A DNA stretch of 46,369 nucleotides, taken from Eggerthellaceae bacterium. Its GTDB lineage: Bacteria > Actinomycetota > Coriobacteriia > Coriobacteriales > Eggerthellaceae. The DNA is taken from the NCBI GenBank assembly GCA_030524475.1, contig JAUNGO010000012.1:1-46369 (forward strand). Reading direction: 5' to 3'. A program made the translations under genes and the position numbers. Every line of letters begins with the position of its first letter. Within the stretch, counting starts at the first letter, position 1. The notes below the pieces were generated by a model, which saw nothing but the letters and a program-made list of their open reading frames with translations, did no database searches and had not been told where the DNA came from. Positions 25,088-32,390 of the stretch are shown here, piece by piece.

Positions 25088-26725
25088 CTATCGGCGGGCG
25101 CGGCCTTTGCGGAAGGCGGCGAACCCGCAGGCGATGGCGGCCACGGCTGCTACGCCTGCTGCCGCGAGAGCCGTTGCCGGGATGGCGTCGCCGGTCTTGG
25201 CAAGCGCCGCAGGCTTGGCGGGCTTGTCGGCGGTGGCGGTGGCGTTAGCGTTGTCGCCAGTGCCGTTGTCGCTGGTGCCAGCGTTGTCGTTGGCGGCGCC
25301 TGTCGCAGGAATAACTTCGGAACCCTTCTCGTAGCCGCACGCCTTGCATTCCTGGTGCTTGGAGCCGGGCTCGGTGGCGGTGGCCTCCTTGTCGATCACC
25401 TCCACGAACTCGTGGTCGGCCTCGTCGGCCTTGGCGCCACACACGGAGCACTCATGCCAGTGGCTCGTCGCGCCGGGCTTCCACGCCTCACCGAAACTAT
25501 GCTTGCCGGTGGCGGCTATCGCCACTGCTTCCGCCGTGGTCTCCGTCTCGCCAACCTCGTCCTCGAAGAGCAAGCCACACACAGAACACTCGTAGTACAC
25601 CTTGTTACCAGCAGCAACGCACGTGGGCGCAACAGCGTCGTGCTTCACCAGTTCGTGCACATGCACACCATACGTACCGTCGGCGTTCTTGGTGAGAACC
25701 GAATCGGGAGCAATGAAGTCATCTGCGGGAGCCTTGTCGAAAGAGCCGTTAGAGATTTCTATTTTGGAGCTGGATGCCGACGGATCAACGACCTTGGTCT
25801 TCTTCTCCGTAGCGTCATACTCGCCCTTTGAGATCTCGCCCGTCACCTTCACGCCCTCGCCCGTGATGCGGACGGAGGGAAGAGCCATCGCGTTATCGTA
25901 GTTGATGGCGCGCACGTCGCCGTTCACCGTCGTGCCGTCGCCTATGGTGAGGGTCGAAGGGGCGTCTCCGTAAGACCAACAAACAGCGCTACCGTTCAAG
26001 ACGGCGTTCTTAACAGACGCCTCGCTCCAATTCTGGATCGCCTGGTTGTCGCTGGTCACAGTGCCGCCGTTCATGTACAGCTTACCGTTTTCGTCGTTTT
26101 TAAGCGCAATGAAGCCGTTGGTGAACTCGCCGCCGTTGATGGCGAGCGTGGCATTGAGGTTGCGGATAAGGGAACTGAATTTGCCTGTAGAGTAAACCTT
26201 ACCGCCATTAAAAGTGAGCGTGCCGCCGTTGTTGTCGATAACGTACCAGCTGTTGCTTCCGCTGTCTGACGGACTGGAGCCAGCTTCCTGGCTACGAGTG
26301 AAGTTCCCCGACTCGACGATGCAGGTCCCCTTGTTCACGAGAGCGCCGCTTGCGTGTGTCACGTTATCGACCGTGCCGGTCTTGGTGCCGGATGAGTCGA
26401 CGATGGTCAACTCGCCGTTGTTGATGATGGTGTGGCCACTTACGTTGGTGATTTTGTAACCCGCAAGGTCGAGCGTCACCTCGACGTTTTCGCCGATAGT
26501 AAAGTCACCTTCAACGTTCTGCGTCAACGTAACCGTTCCGCCCTCGTTGAGCGCGTTTTGCAACGCCTCTGCAGCGGTTGTCGTCGTATCGCCGCTCTCG
26601 CCCTCGGCCCATGCCGATTGCGGCAGCGCGGTGGCCAGGGTTAGCGCGCACGCCGCCAGGGCGGCCGCGAGCGCCGTCCGCAGGGCGCGCCCGCCTGCGG
26701 GCAAGGCCCCTCTCGTGTTCTCCAT
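25088..26725 (-). CDS. Surface protein 5: short beta-helix protein with CxxC repeats and LAKTG anchor
   Basis: The smallest of the six, 545 residues, start ATG at 26725 (MENTRG), GGAG 7 nt upstream. Signal peptide about 1-40 (QSAWA). Beta-helix-like repeats (LTFNGGKVYS, LAINGGEFTNG) occupy about 60-350. The CxxC region (about 370-465; CSVCGL, CSVCGA, CKACGY) is nearly the same as in protein 1. LAKTG is at about 508, followed by a hydrophobic segment and RKGRARR. The first beta-helix segment (TINNGELTIVDSSG, SNSWYVIDNNGG) resembles that of surface protein 3, so parts appear to be exchanged between family members. Confidence 0.85.
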   Translation of the reverse strand: MENTRGALPAGGRALRTALAAALAACALTLATALPQSAWAEGESGDTTTTAAEALQNALNEGGTVTLTQNVEGDFTIGENVEVTLDLAGYKITNVSGHTIINNGELTIVDSSGTKTGTVDNVTHASGALVNKGTCIVESGNFTRSQEAGSSPSDSGSNSWYVIDNNGGTLTFNGGKVYSTGKFSSLIRNLNATLAINGGEFTNGFIALKNDENGKLYMNGGTVTSDNQAIQNWSEASVKNAVLNGSAVCWSYGDAPSTLTIGDGTTVNGDVRAINYDNAMALPSVRITGEGVKVTGEISKGEYDATEKKTKVVDPSASSSKIEISNGSFDKAPADDFIAPDSVLTKNADGTYGVHVHELVKHDAVAPTCVAAGNKVYYECSVCGLLFEDEVGETETTAEAVAIAATGKHSFGEAWKPGATSHWHECSVCGAKADEADHEFVEVIDKEATATEPGSKHQECKACGYEKGSEVIPATGAANDNAGTSDNGTGDNANATATADKPAKPAALAKTGDAIPATALAAAGVAAVAAIACGFAAFRKGRARR

Positions 26726-26795
26726 TTCGTGCTCCGTTTCCCGCGCGACGGGCCGCCGCGCTCGTTCCGAATCAATTGTGTGCCCAGATTCGGCA

Positions 26796-26827
26796 ATGAT
26801 ACCCCCCCCCCCGCATACGTTTTTCAA
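26796..26827 (-). promoter_or_regulatory. Poly-G spacer promoter of surface gene 5
   Basis: The -35 TTGAAA (26822-26827) and the -10 TATCAT (26796-26801) are separated by nine bases plus eleven G (26802-26812), a 20-nt spacer. Confidence 0.7.
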
Positions 26828-26855
26828 GGGTCGAAAGCAAGAACGATCCCCCGAA

Positions 26856-26881
26856 TTGCGGAAACGACGCGATTTTCGCAA
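26856..26881. promoter_or_regulatory. Conserved box upstream of the surface gene 5 promoter
   Basis: TTGCGGAAA, CGACGCGA, TTTTCGCAA: 28 nt upstream of the -35, as at genes 1, 2, 4 and 6. Confidence 0.6.
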
Positions 26882-26937
26882 CGAACGGCAACGCAAGCAG
26901 ATGCGCAAGCGCACAAAGCACGCTCACAAAGTGTCGG

Positions 26938-26953
26938 TGTTTCACGTGAAACA
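26938..26953. promoter_or_regulatory. parS: parS site, exact
   Basis: Exact TGTTTCACGTGAAACA with the palindrome extended on both sides (GTCGG left, CCGAC right). It lies 57 bp from the conserved box of surface gene 5. Confidence 0.9.
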
Positions 26954-27021
26954 CCGACACGCGCCGCGTGAGCAAGCGCCGCGAAGCCCGACAAGCGCAC
27001 AACAAGCAAGCAAGTTAAACA

Positions 27022-27080
27022 AAACGGTTAAACAGAAATCCCTCTTTTGGTTAAATGAATTTCCCATTTTTGGTTAAATG
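27022..27080. repeat. Orphan GGTTAAA repeats with a 23-bp period
   Basis: GGTTAAA cores lie at 27026, 27049 and 27072, exactly 23 bp apart; the last two share TTTTGGTTAAATG. No gene begins next to them. Together with 27119-27170 they occupy a 710-bp stretch (26726-27436) that has no gene but also holds the surface gene 5 promoter, a parS site, a stray terminator copy and the next ATPase operator. Confidence 0.6.
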
Positions 27081-27118
27081 CCCTCTTCAAAATGGCAGTG
27101 TGTTTTAAGGGTTAACAC

Positions 27119-27170
27119 AAAAGTCCCTTGAAAAAGTTGCGATTTAGCCGAAAAGTCGCTTGAAAAAGTT
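27119..27170. repeat. Orphan 20-bp direct repeats with a 32-bp period
   Basis: AAAAGTCCCTTGAAAAAGTT (27119-27138) recurs with one change at 27151-27170, exactly 32 bp later. No start codon with a ribosome-binding site follows, so it looks like an ATPase-type operator whose gene is gone. Confidence 0.6.
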
Positions 27171-27284
27171 TGGTGAGCCCGAAAATGTCGTGTGGAAAAG
27201 CCTTAGCGAGAGCAGGGAGGCGTTGCGGTACGCTGCCGCTCTACATGGCGTTCCTTCTCACGGAGCGATAAGCCGCTAAGAAAG

Positions 27285-27319
27285 CGAGGGGGGCGCGCGG
27301 CTTGGTTCCGCGCACCCTC
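27285..27319. terminator. Stray copy of the surface-gene terminator
   Basis: CGAGGGGGGCGCGCGG, CTTGGTT, CCGCGCACCCTC: recognisably the hairpin that ends surface genes 1, 2, 3 and 6, but no surface-gene 3' end adjoins it. It may be the scar of a deleted surface gene or of a module insertion. Confidence 0.45.
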
Positions 27320-27331
27320 ATCCGCAATTCC

Positions 27332-27405
27332 CTCATGAAATTGCGACAATTCGTCGTTTTTCCCTCATGAAATAGTGAGTTTGGGCTATTATTCGCTCAT
27401 GAAAT
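27332..27405. repeat. Three direct repeats with a 32-bp period before the ATPase
   Basis: CTCATGAAAT occurs at 27332, 27364 and 27396, exactly 32 bp apart, ending 32 bp before the ATG at 27437. The spacing is the same as at 8321-8399, but the unit is different. Confidence 0.75.
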
Positions 27406-27436
27406 TGTATTTATCGAGATGAGAGGGCCAGTTGCT

Positions 27437-28897
27437 ATGTACTTACGGAGAAAAGTGGATCTATTCCTTTCCGCATGGCACAATGACCCCCGTCGACTCC
27501 CTCTCATCATAAGGGGCCCGCGTCAAGTGGGGAAAACCGCCTCGGTTCTCCACTTCGCCAAACAGAACTACGCTTCCGTCGTTGAAATCAACTTTGTGGA
27601 AGAGCCCGCATATCGCGGCATTGCGTCGGACGGTTTCCGGGTGGAAAGCGTCGTCAAGAACATAACTCTCATCGACCCGTCAAAAAACCTGCCGGAGCAC
27701 GACACGCTAATCTTCTTCGACGAGATTCAGGAGTATCCCGAAATCGCCACGGCGCTGAAGTTCTTCGCCCAAGACGGGCGCTACGACGTGATATGCAGCG
27801 GCTCGATGCTCGGCATAAACTACCAACGCATCGAGAGCAACAGCGTAGGGTACAAAACCGACTATCAGATGCACTCGATGGACTTCGAGGAGTTTATGTG
27901 GGCGCGCGGATACAAAGACAATCAGATCGCGGAAATCGGCCGCCATATGACGGATATGCAGCCTTTCAACACCACGGAGCTCGAAGTTTACCGCGCTGCT
28001 TTCCTCGATTATTGCGTCTTGGGAGGAATGCCCGCGGTCGTGTCGCTCTTCGCCCATACGGGAACGTTCGCAGGAACGCTCGCAACGCAAAGACAGCTCG
28101 TGGGCGACTACCGCGAGGACATCCAGAAGTACGCAGAGGGCTTCGACAAGGCCCGCATCCTCAACGTGTTCGACCACATCCCCGTCCAACTGGCGAAAGA
28201 AAACAAGAAGTTCCAGGTCAGCAAGGTGGCGAAAGGCGCGCGCTTCAAAGACTACCGAGGATGCGTCGAGTGGCTGAAAACCGCCGGCATGGCCGAGGTG
28301 TGCTACTGCCTCAACTTCCCCGAGCTACCCTTAAAGGGTAACTACGACGAGGATAAGTGCAAGCTGTATTTCTCGGACGGCGGGCTTTTGGTCGCGATGC
28401 TCGACGACGAGGCGGCGGAGGACCTCCGCGCCCGCAAGAATCTAGGAGTTTACAAGGGGGCGCTGTACGAGAGCATTGCGGCGGATGCGCTGGTGCGACA
28501 GGGATATGGGCTGTACTACTACAAGAAGGGCGACTCCACGCTGGAAGAGGACTTTTTCGTGCGAACCGCCGACAACCTCGTGCCTGTAGAGGTAAAGGCC
28601 CGAGGCGGCCGGGCGAAGTCGCTACGCACGCTTGTTACGTCCGACGCTTACCCTGACATTAGGTTCGGCGTGAAGTTCTGCGACGGCAACGTGGGAACGT
28701 CCGGGGGCATCTACACGTTCCCCCACTTCTGCCTGTTCAAACTGCGGGAGTTCTTGGTGAACGCGACCGAAGCTTTACGTTGTCCCGGCTTTTCTTTTGG
28801 GGGTGGGTTATGTCGTTACGAACGCGTGGGGGGGGGCGGCTTGGTTCCGCGCGCCCCCTCGTTGGAGTTGCTGCTGTGTTGCGAGCTGCTCGGCTAG
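27437..28897 (+). CDS. AAA+ ATPase with DUF4143 domain, odd C-terminal tail
   Basis: A 486-residue protein. I prefer the ATG at 27437 (MYLRRKVDLFLSAW; GAGAGG about 10 nt upstream), which aligns with its paralogue at 8419; an ATG at 27419 is possible. Walker A is GPRQVGKT (about 25-32) and Walker B is LIFFDEIQ (about 92). GSMLGINY follows. The C-terminal part has EEDFFVRTADNLVPVEVKARGG, matching the nuclease-like motif. After FPHFCLFKLREFL the frame continues some 45 residues through a nine-G run and the neighbouring terminator hairpin, ending CCELLG. That tail is unlikely to be ancestral. The last 20 nt before the surface gene 6 stop are free. Confidence 0.8.
   Translation: MYLRRKVDLFLSAWHNDPRRLPLIIRGPRQVGKTASVLHFAKQNYASVVEINFVEEPAYRGIASDGFRVESVVKNITLIDPSKNLPEHDTLIFFDEIQEYPEIATALKFFAQDGRYDVICSGSMLGINYQRIESNSVGYKTDYQMHSMDFEEFMWARGYKDNQIAEIGRHMTDMQPFNTTELEVYRAAFLDYCVLGGMPAVVSLFAHTGTFAGTLATQRQLVGDYREDIQKYAEGFDKARILNVFDHIPVQLAKENKKFQVSKVAKGARFKDYRGCVEWLKTAGMAEVCYCLNFPELPLKGNYDEDKCKLYFSDGGLLVAMLDDEAAEDLRARKNLGVYKGALYESIAADALVRQGYGLYYYKKGDSTLEEDFFVRTADNLVPVEVKARGGRAKSLRTLVTSDAYPDIRFGVKFCDGNVGTSGGIYTFPHFCLFKLREFLVNATEALRCPGFSFGGGLCRYERVGGGGLVPRAPSLELLLCCELLG
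28822..28863 (-). terminator. Terminator-like hairpin of surface gene 6 with nine-G run
   Basis: Same position and loop motif (TTGGTT) as the terminators of genes 1-3, but one arm contains nine consecutive G (28828-28836) and the pairing is imperfect, with no T run. It also overlaps the end of the ATPase reading frame. Efficiency is doubtful. Confidence 0.4.
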
Positions 28898-28917
28898 GAG
28901 CTGCTCCGTCTTAGACG

Positions 28918-30879
28918 CTACTCGCTCTTGCGCCCCTTGCGGAAGGCGGCGAACCCGCAGGCGATGGCTGCGGCAGCTGCCACGCCCGCCGCCGCGAGGG
29001 CCGTCGCGGGAACCGCGTCGCCGGTCTTGGCGAGAGCCGCAGGCTTAGCGGGCTTGTCAGTGGTGGTGTTGTTGGTGTCAGCAGCGCCCGTCGCGGGGAT
29101 GGCCTCGGAGCCCTTCGCGTAGCCGCAGACCGTGCATTCCTGGTGCTTGGAGCCGGGCTCGGTGGCGGTGGCCTCCTTGTCGACTACCCACTCGAACTCG
29201 TGGTCGGCAGGCTCCCCGACCCCCTCGCCGCACACCGTGCAAACGTTCCAGTGGGACTCGGCGTCGGAGCCGAACTTCTTGCCGTCGACGCTGTGCTTGC
29301 CGGTGGCGGGGATGGCCGCGCCCTCGGCGACGACCTTGCCGCACACCTGGCACACCTGGTCGGCCTCGTGGCCGGCCTTGGCGCAGGTGGGGGCGACGAA
29401 GCCGCTGTCGACCGGCTTGTGCTCGGAGAACTTGGCGGTCAGCGCGACGTCAGACTCAACGGTGTTGCTAGCGAAGTCCCACGTTTTCCCGTCAGAGCCG
29501 ACCCAGCCCTCGAAGCGGCACTGGTCGGCTGCGGGCTCGGGACTGTCAGGCGCGGAGGCCTTGTTGCCGGCGGAGACGTACTGGGTCGCGGCTGCGGGCT
29601 TGTCATTGGCCGCAAACGTCACCGCGTACATGGTGACGGCGGGGGCTCCCTTTTCGGCGTCAACGTCGCAAACGGTGACTTTGCCGTCGCCCTTGTTCTC
29701 AACCGAGACGCCCGTGAGGCCGTCAAGTTCGAGATCGCCCTTCTGCACCGTCACCTTGGAACCCGCAGTCGCACTCTTGGTCACGGCGGCGGCGACGTCA
29801 TCGGGCGTGCCGACGAAGTAGGTCGCGGCGCCCTCTTCAGGCGTCACCGAGGCGGAGGTGGAGCCCTCGGGCACGAAGTCGCTTACGTCAGAAGAGAATG
29901 TGCCAGCGGTTGCCACAGCGCGCGAAGCCACAGTGCCATCAGGCGCAAGGACGGCAATCGCAGCGGCGCCAGAGTTGAACGTTCCGCCAGTAATGGCAAC
30001 CTGCGAATCATTTGTCATACCGGGATAGCCCGCATTAGCATCAAAGACAACAGCCGAGGACGGGAGAAGGTTCTTATTGTCTCCAACCCATCCATCGCTC
30101 GCAGCGCTCGTTACGTTAAAGACCGCGCCGTCAGACACGTTCACCGTACCAGCACGCGCGACAATACCCGCACCGCCCTCGATGTTGAACGTGCCGCCTG
30201 TGATGTTGAAAGTGTCCCTCCACGGGGCATAAATGCCACAGGCAATATAGCCCCCAGACTTGATTTGCCCGTTGAAAGTACCGCCAGAGATGTTGATGGT
30301 GTTGGCATTGCCGTCGCGAACAGAACCGTTGCCAGCGACAACAGCGTTGTCGGATGCACTAAACGTGCCATCCTTGATGTTAATCGTTGCACCAGTGGAG
30401 TTGCCAGTGATTACCGCGCCTTCGACGCTCTCGAAGCTGCCCGATTCGATTGTTGTGGAAGAACCGCTGCCCACGCCAACAGCTGTCTCATTCGTCGAGA
30501 CTACGCCACCGTTTCCAACGGTGTCCTTGATAGTCAGCGTTCCTTTATTATAAATAGTCGGAGAGTATTGCTCGCCCGCAGAATGCGTATGGGTGATCTT
30601 ATGCCCCTTCAGGTCAATCGTGAGGCTTGCATTCTCCGGAACAACAACCTGCTCGTTCGCTTCACCTATAAGTTCGATGAGTGTGTCAGTATTGTCCGCA
30701 TCGTTGATGGCGGCCGTTACCGACGAGTACACTTTTTCGCCTCTTGAGGCGACATCGCCGCCCGTTGAATCCGCCCACGCAGTTTGCGGTAGCGCGGCGG
30801 CCAGGGTTAGCGCTAGCGCTGCCAACACGGTCGCGAGCGCCAGTTTGAGGGCTTGCGCCCCCGACATGGCCTTCTCCAT
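28918..30879 (-). CDS. Surface protein 6: beta-helix protein with CxxC repeats and LAKTG anchor
   Basis: A 653-residue predicted surface protein, start ATG at 30879 (MEKAMSG), GGAG 6 nt upstream. Signal peptide about 1-36 (QTAWA). Beta-helix-like repeats (INISGGTFNGQI, FNITGGTFNIEGG) occupy about 60-340. A Flg_new/InlB-like unit follows (PEPAADQCRFEGWVGSDGKTWDF, LTAKF). The CxxC region (CQVCGK, CTVCGE, CTVCGY) is about 490-590. LAKTG is at about 616, with tail RKGRKSE. Its signal peptide differs from the MENTRG type but the promoter layout is the same, so promoter and coding part have partly independent histories. Confidence 0.85.
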   Translation of the reverse strand: MEKAMSGAQALKLALATVLAALALTLAAALPQTAWADSTGGDVASRGEKVYSSVTAAINDADNTDTLIELIGEANEQVVVPENASLTIDLKGHKITHTHSAGEQYSPTIYNKGTLTIKDTVGNGGVVSTNETAVGVGSGSSTTIESGSFESVEGAVITGNSTGATINIKDGTFSASDNAVVAGNGSVRDGNANTINISGGTFNGQIKSGGYIACGIYAPWRDTFNITGGTFNIEGGAGIVARAGTVNVSDGAVFNVTSAASDGWVGDNKNLLPSSAVVFDANAGYPGMTNDSQVAITGGTFNSGAAAIAVLAPDGTVASRAVATAGTFSSDVSDFVPEGSTSASVTPEEGAATYFVGTPDDVAAAVTKSATAGSKVTVQKGDLELDGLTGVSVENKGDGKVTVCDVDAEKGAPAVTMYAVTFAANDKPAAATQYVSAGNKASAPDSPEPAADQCRFEGWVGSDGKTWDFASNTVESDVALTAKFSEHKPVDSGFVAPTCAKAGHEADQVCQVCGKVVAEGAAIPATGKHSVDGKKFGSDAESHWNVCTVCGEGVGEPADHEFEWVVDKEATATEPGSKHQECTVCGYAKGSEAIPATGAADTNNTTTDKPAKPAALAKTGDAVPATALAAAGVAAAAAIACGFAAFRKGRKSE

Positions 30880-30943
30880 TTCTTCTCCGTTTCCCGCGCC
30901 AAGGCACGCCCGAGCGCGTATGTCAACTGATACAAGTAGAACG

Positions 30944-30974
30944 ATGATACCCCCCCCCCGCATACGTTTTTCAA
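30944..30974 (-). promoter_or_regulatory. Poly-G spacer promoter of surface gene 6
   Basis: The -35 TTGAAA (30969-30974) and the -10 TATCAT (30944-30949) are separated by nine bases plus ten G (30950-30959), a 19-nt spacer. Confidence 0.7.
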
Positions 30975-31002
30975 GGGTTGGAGGCGAGAACGGCCCTCTG
31001 AT

Positions 31003-31028
31003 TTGCGAAAACGACGCGATTCTTGCAA
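31003..31028. promoter_or_regulatory. Conserved box upstream of the surface gene 6 promoter
   Basis: TTGCGAAAA, CGACGCGA, TTCTTGCAA: 28 nt upstream of the -35, with the centre CGACGCGA unchanged from gene 1. Confidence 0.55.
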
Positions 31029-31086
31029 CAAACGACAAGGGTTCAAGAACCGTCGCGCAAGAAAACCGCGTGTCGCGCCTTCTCGA

Positions 31087-31102
31087 TGTTTCACGTGAAA
31101 CA
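31087..31102. promoter_or_regulatory. parS: parS site, exact
   Basis: Exact TGTTTCACGTGAAACA. It is the rightmost of the six sites and lies between the surface gene 6 control region and the divergent pdxY operon promoter. Confidence 0.9.
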
Positions 31103-31138
31103 TTGCGCGGGCGCGGTGCTTGGGCGCTGATGCGATAG

Positions 31139-31144
31139 TATAAT
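31139..31144 (+). promoter_or_regulatory. -10 box of the small membrane protein/pdxY operon
   Basis: A perfect TATAAT lies 70 nt upstream of the first gene of the operon. No good -35 is visible at 16-18 nt, so this is a tentative promoter. Confidence 0.4.
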
Positions 31145-31213
31145 TCCACCGATTGAACGACCCACGTCCGGCAGCGCCCTTCGCGCGACGCCGGCTAGTT
31201 GAACGAGGCTCTC

Positions 31214-31411
31214 ATGGATATTGGCGAGATCTACCATTTTTTGTTTGAAACCGTGCCCGGCATTGGCGTGCTCATTGGCGCGGGCATCGTTTTGAGCATT
31301 CTGGTGTGCATCATCCTGGAGCGCAAGACGCGCAAGCAGTTCAAGAACCACGCGAAGAGTGAAGACGACTGGTCGCTGTTCGACGACGATGACGAGGAAG
31401 AGGAGAACTAG
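31214..31411 (+). CDS. Small single-pass membrane protein
   Basis: A 65-residue protein. I use the ATG at 31214 with GAGG 5 nt upstream; a TTG at 31199 in the same frame is less likely. Residues about 12-36 (VPGIGVLIGAGIVLSILVCIIL) form one membrane helix, followed by a basic stretch (ERKTRKQFKNH) and a highly acidic end (DDDDEEEEN). The charge pattern predicts an inside C-terminus. Only one base separates its stop from pdxY, so the two are probably cotranscribed and translationally coupled. I do not recognise the family. Confidence 0.7.
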   Translation: MDIGEIYHFLFETVPGIGVLIGAGIVLSILVCIILERKTRKQFKNHAKSEDDWSLFDDDDEEEEN

Positions 31412-31412
31412 C

Positions 31413-32354
31413 ATGACCGCTGCCGATTCTGCTTCTGCCGCCGCTTCTGCTTCCGCTTCTGCCACCGTTGGCGAACGTGGGGCTGCGCCGCTTTACCGGC
31501 GCGAAGGCGCCTACATTCCGCGCATCGCCGCCGTTCACGACCTGTGCGGCTACGGCAAGTGCTCGCTCGGCGTGGCCATCCCCGTGCTGTCGGCGGCGGG
31601 CTGCGACGTGTGCCCCGTGCCGACGGGCCTGTTCTCGTCGCACACGGCATTCCCCGGCTGGTACATGCACGACACCACCGACATCCTTGCCGACTACCTG
31701 AACGCCTGGAAGGGCATCGGCGTTGAAATCGACGCGGTGTATTCCGGCTTTCTCGGCGCGCCCGAGCAGGTGGACGTCATTCGCTCGCTGTATGCGGAAC
31801 ACCCGCGCGCGCTGCGCGTGGTCGACCCCGTTATGGCTGATCACGGCAAGGTTTACGCCACCTACACGCCCGAGCTGTGCGCGGCCATGGCAAGCCTGGC
31901 GCGCGACGCCGACATCTTAACGCCCAACCTCACCGAGGCCGCCATCATCTTAGGCGAGCCGATCGGCGAGAACTGGGCGGGCACCGACATCCCCGACGCC
32001 GAGGCGCACCGCATGGTTGACGCGCTCGTGGCGATGGGCGCCAAGCACGTGGTGCTCAAGGGCATCCAGCGTGAGGGCGAGAGCGTGGTGCGCAACTTCG
32101 TGGGCGGCGTCGACATGGAAACGTGCGAGGTGTCGAACGAGTACGTTCCCTACATGCTGCACGGCACGGGCGACGTGTACGCCTCGTGCGTGCTCGCCGC
32201 CGTAATGGCGGGGCGCGGCCTGGTGGACGCCGTTGCGTTCGCGGGCGAGTTCGTGCACGACGCCATGCTCGTGAGCGCCGAGCAGCCCGCCTTCCGCGAC
32301 CGCGGCGTAAGCTTCGAGCCCCTGCTGGGAAAAGTAACCGCGCTGCTGGGGTAA
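31413..32354 (+). CDS. pdxY: Pyridoxamine kinase
   Basis: A 313-residue protein; the ATG at 31413 has GAGGAG 7 nt upstream inside the end of the preceding gene. After an Ala/Ser-rich leader (about 1-30) it has the ribokinase-like PdxK/PdxY fold: VHDLCGYGKCSL near the start of the fold, YSGFLGAPEQ, DPVMADHGKVYATYTPEL, TPNLTEAAIILGE and HGTGDVYAS with the GTGD anion hole near about 247. It phosphorylates pyridoxal, pyridoxine or pyridoxamine with ATP in the vitamin B6 salvage pathway. PdxY versus PdxK cannot be settled by eye; the length fits PdxY. Confidence 0.85.
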   Translation: MTAADSASAAASASASATVGERGAAPLYRREGAYIPRIAAVHDLCGYGKCSLGVAIPVLSAAGCDVCPVPTGLFSSHTAFPGWYMHDTTDILADYLNAWKGIGVEIDAVYSGFLGAPEQVDVIRSLYAEHPRALRVVDPVMADHGKVYATYTPELCAAMASLARDADILTPNLTEAAIILGEPIGENWAGTDIPDAEAHRMVDALVAMGAKHVVLKGIQREGESVVRNFVGGVDMETCEVSNEYVPYMLHGTGDVYASCVLAAVMAGRGLVDAVAFAGEFVHDAMLVSAEQPAFRDRGVSFEPLLGKVTALLG

Positions 32355-32390
32355 GACAGTAGAATTGCACAATTGCACGCACTCACCAAC

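Noticed and set aside
28828..28836. Nine-G run as a seventh phase-variable promoter
   Set aside because: It lies in a terminator arm with no -35 or -10 on either side and no gene start downstream.
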